Part shown: in pieces, positions 13,920-15,747 of the stretch
How the letters are laid out: each line of letters starts with the position of its first letter
Numbering within the stretch: the first letter of the stretch is position 1
Assembly (NCBI GenBank): GCA_036526195.1
Contig: DATCYZ010000082.1
Location: 1 to 15,747, forward strand
Source of the DNA: DATCYZ01 sp036526195
GTDB taxonomy: Bacteria > Pseudomonadota > Gammaproteobacteria > Burkholderiales > SG8-39
DNA: 15,747 nt
Reading direction: 5' to 3'
Position numbers and translations under genes: made by a program
Notes under the pieces: model-generated
Databases searched by the model: none
The model's input: the letters and a program-made list of their open reading frames with translations, nothing else
What the model was told of the DNA's origin: nothing

Positions 13920-15173
13920 CTATTGCGCCGCAACATCGGCTGTCCTGCCGACTGACTGCAGGATCGAAGCCGCCCCGTCCGCGAGCACCTGGCAGCCGAG
14001 CACGATGTCCCCGGCCCGGCTGTCCTCGGCGAAATCGTGGCTGATGCCGTCGATCGAGGGGATGAAGAGCATCGCCGAAGGCAGCTTCTGCGAGACGATG
14101 CCTGCGTCGTGGAAGGCGCCGCTCGGCATGTCGACCCATTTTCCCGGCGCATGCTGCTGCGCGGCGCGCTGCAAGTGCGCGCGCAGCCCGGGATCCATCT
14201 GCGTCGGTGAAATCGGCGCGCGCGCCGGGATCGCCTCCACCGTCACCGGCCCGGCGCGGTTCGCGTCCTCGGCGAGCCGCAGCGCGAGCGCCTGCAGGGT
14301 GTCGAGCAGCGCCGGCGATTCATCGCGGAACTGCAGGTCGAGTTCGGCATAGCCGGGCACGATCGAGGGCGCGTTCGGTTCGATGCGCGCGCGGCCCATG
14401 GTCCAGACGGTGCGCGCGCCCGCCGCCGCGGCGAAGGCGCCGTTCAGGCCGTGGGCAAAGCCATAGAGCGCGGTGGCGGCATCGCGGCGACGCGACATCA
14501 TGGTGGTGCCGGCGTGGTTCTGCTGGCCGCGGAACAGGAAGCGCAGGCCGCGCAGGCCGACGATGCCGGTGACTACGCCGATGCGGTTGCCTGCGTCGTC
14601 GAGGTGCGGACCCTGCTCGATGTGCGCCTCGAGGAAACCGACGTGCCAGCCGGGTTCGAGGCCGGCACGCGCCACGCCGGCAAGCCCGGCGCCCGCGAGT
14701 GCATCCGCCAGTGCGACGCCGTTCTGGTCGGTGACGTCCGCCTCGAGTTCCGGCGTCAGCAGGCCGCACAGCGAGCGCGAGCCGAGGCAGCCGAGAAAGC
14801 GCGACTCCTCGTCCTGCAGCGAGATCGCGTCAACGGCCAGCGCGGCGGTCGCCGGGTCTGCGGCGAGCGCACGCACGGTTTCGAGCGCGTAGACCACGCC
14901 GAGTGCGCCGTCGAGCCAGCCGCCGGTGGGCTGGGTGTCGGAATGCGAGCCGATCAGCAGGGCCGGGCCGGATTTGCGCGAGCGGCCGAGGACGTTGCCG
15001 ACGCCGTCGATCGAGGCCTCGAGCCCGGCCGCCTCGAACTGTTCCCTCAGCCAGCGGCGCGCCGCCATGTCCTCGGCGCTGAAGGCCGGCCGCACCACGC
15101 CGGCGCCCTTCGCGCCGAAGCGGCGCAGGGTGGCGAGGTCGTCCAGCAGGCGTTCTGCGTCGATGCGCGGCAT
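13920..15173 (-). CDS. M20-family Zn-dependent amidohydrolase (N-carbamoyl-L-amino-acid hydrolase / allantoate amidohydrolase type)
   Basis: The 417-residue protein is typical in length for the hydantoinase/carbamoylase family. The di-metal site is readable: His77 in GSHSDTQPTGG, Asp88 in WLDGALGV, Glu122/Glu123 in LQDEESRF and His184 in LEAHIEQGPHLD. RGQQNHAGTTMMSRRRDA (His220) marks the lid/dimerisation domain, and SGAFHDA (His355) and ISHDF (His379) the C-terminal part. Such enzymes hydrolyse N-carbamoyl amino acids, beta-ureidopropionate or allantoate; the sequence alone does not separate these. ATG 15173 is chosen because the family N-terminus starts there (MPRIDAERLLDDLATLRRFG) and upstream codons are Arg-rich and unlike the family. 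The ribosome-binding site is weak. It is divergent from the AtuA-family gene with 83 bases between them. Confidence 0.9.
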   Translation of the reverse strand: MPRIDAERLLDDLATLRRFGAKGAGVVRPAFSAEDMAARRWLREQFEAAGLEASIDGVGNVLGRSRKSGPALLIGSHSDTQPTGGWLDGALGVVYALETVRALAADPATAALAVDAISLQDEESRFLGCLGSRSLCGLLTPELEADVTDQNGVALADALAGAGLAGVARAGLEPGWHVGFLEAHIEQGPHLDDAGNRIGVVTGIVGLRGLRFLFRGQQNHAGTTMMSRRRDAATALYGFAHGLNGAFAAAAGARTVWTMGRARIEPNAPSIVPGYAELDLQFRDESPALLDTLQALALRLAEDANRAGPVTVEAIPARAPISPTQMDPGLRAHLQRAAQQHAPGKWVDMPSGAFHDAGIVSQKLPSAMLFIPSIDGISHDFAEDSRAGDIVLGCQVLADGAASILQSVGRTADVAAQ

Positions 15174-15242
15174 GCGTTGCTCAGGTGGGCGTGCGGCGAT
15201 TCCCGGTTGGCGAACCTGCCGCGCGGCGGCTGCACGGGACGT

Positions 15243-15248
15243 TATCAT
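15243..15248 (+). promoter_or_regulatory. -10 box placed for a leaderless AtuA-family transcript
   Basis: TATCAT matches five of six bases of TATAAT and ends only eight bases before the ATG at 15257. Transcription would start at or within a few bases of the start codon. This agrees with the lack of any Shine-Dalgarno sequence before the ATG. No good -35 is seen at 17 bases. Confidence 0.4.
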
Positions 15249-15256
15249 GCGCCACC

Positions 15257-15747
15257 ATGAGCGAAAAGACGGTGCGCATCGGCGGCGCCTCCGGGTTCTG
15301 GGGCGATTCCAGCGTCGGCGCGCCACAACTCGTGCGCGGCGCGAAGGTCGATTACCTGGTGTTCGACTATCTCGCCGAACTCACCATGTCGATCCTGGCG
15401 CGCGCCCGCATGAAGGATGCGCAGGCCGGCTACGCCACCGACTTTCCCGCCATCGTCATGCAGTCGGTGCTGCGCGAGGTGGTGGCGCAGGGCATCCGGG
15501 TGGTGAGCAATGCCGGCGGCCTGAATCCGTCGGCCTGCGCGGCCGCGGTCGCGCGCGTCGCCGAGGACGCCGGCGTGACGCTGAGGATCGCGGTGGTGGA
15601 GGGCGACGACCTGCTGCCGCGCATCGAGGATTTCCGTGCGCGTGGGGTGACCGACTTGTGGAACGGGGCGCCGCTGCCGGCGCGCCACGCCCGCGCGAAC
15701 GCCTACCACGGCGCAATACCGGTGGCGTGCGCGCGCGCGGCGGGCGC
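15257..15747 (+). CDS. AtuA-family protein (DUF1446; 3' truncated by window edge)
   Basis: The first 163 residues run off the right edge without a stop. RIGGASGFWGDSSVGAPQLV, followed by VDYLVFDYLAELTMSILARAR, GYATDFP and GIRVVSNAGGLNP, is the characteristic N-terminus of the acyclic-terpene-utilisation AtuA/DUF1446 family. The ending NAYHGAIPVACA also fits. In Pseudomonas, AtuA belongs to citronellol/geraniol catabolism, but many relatives outside that pathway have no known role, and none of the other atu genes is visible here, so only the family is claimed. The ATG at 15257 lacks a Shine-Dalgarno sequence and seems to be served by a -10 box eight bases upstream. It diverges from the M20 amidohydrolase gene. 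Confidence 0.9.
   Translation, partial: MSEKTVRIGGASGFWGDSSVGAPQLVRGAKVDYLVFDYLAELTMSILARARMKDAQAGYATDFPAIVMQSVLREVVAQGIRVVSNAGGLNPSACAAAVARVAEDAGVTLRIAVVEGDDLLPRIEDFRARGVTDLWNGAPLPARHARANAYHGAIPVACARAAG

Noticed and set aside
15174..15326. N-terminal extension of the amidohydrolase to 15326
   Set aside because: Arg-rich sequence unlike the family, and it would overlap the AtuA-family gene on the other strand.
1..15747. CRISPR arrays, IS elements, tRNA/rRNA genes, integrase or toxin-antitoxin genes
   Set aside because: None seen: no regularly spaced repeats, transposase or integrase motifs, or cloverleaf-like RNA sequence on either strand.

Overview
This is an ordinary-looking but information-rich chromosomal window from a GC-rich bacterium. 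By eye it is well over 60% G+C, with strong G/C bias at third codon positions. The gene types and their organisation suggest a betaproteobacterium, probably Burkholderiales-like: an EctD-like dioxygenase, a SAF-domain dehydrogenase, an adducin-type class II aldolase, an AtuA-family protein, and a glgC-glgP-glgA cluster. The taxonomic guess is inference; no rRNA, tRNA, phage, IS or CRISPR sequence is visible. Coding density is very high and no gap without a gene exceeds about 140 bases.

Left part (1-3124): a truncated phytanoyl-CoA/ectoine-hydroxylase-like dioxygenase and a homoserine-dehydrogenase-like oxidoreductase with a SAF domain run rightward. They converge on a leftward pair encoding an adducin-type class II aldolase and a carboxymuconolactone-decarboxylase-family protein.

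Middle-left (3125-6633): a divergent intergenic region with a strong imperfect hairpin leads into a tight rightward operon of four genes, each overlapping the next by ATGA. They encode an NTF2/SnoaL-like protein, an HpcH/HpaI aldolase, a D-2-hydroxyacid dehydrogenase and a mandelate-racemase-type enolase-superfamily enzyme. The set reads like a compact acid-sugar or hydroxy-acid catabolic pathway (dehydrate, retro-aldol cleave, oxidise or reduce). The substrate cannot be read from the sequence.

Middle-right (6683-13792): a leftward glycogen cluster in the order glgC, glgP, glgA, then a two-domain APH-like/P-loop putative kinase 15 bases behind glgA. GlgC makes ADP-glucose, GlgA polymerises it, and GlgP phosphorolyses the glucan to glucose-1-phosphate. 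No branching or debranching enzyme lies in the window. An AT-rich operator-like palindrome sits between the convergent ends of this cluster and the catabolic operon.

Right part (13793-15747): a leftward M20-family Zn amidohydrolase of the carbamoylase/allantoate-amidohydrolase type diverges from a truncated rightward AtuA-family (DUF1446) gene. The AtuA-family gene appears to have its -10 box almost on its start codon. The glgC leader region also carries an unexplained consensus ribosome-binding site and start codon on the opposite strand.

I see no dramatic new defence or mobile system. The most worthwhile leads are the four-gene catabolic operon, the kinase attached to the glycogen operon, and several intergenic structures.
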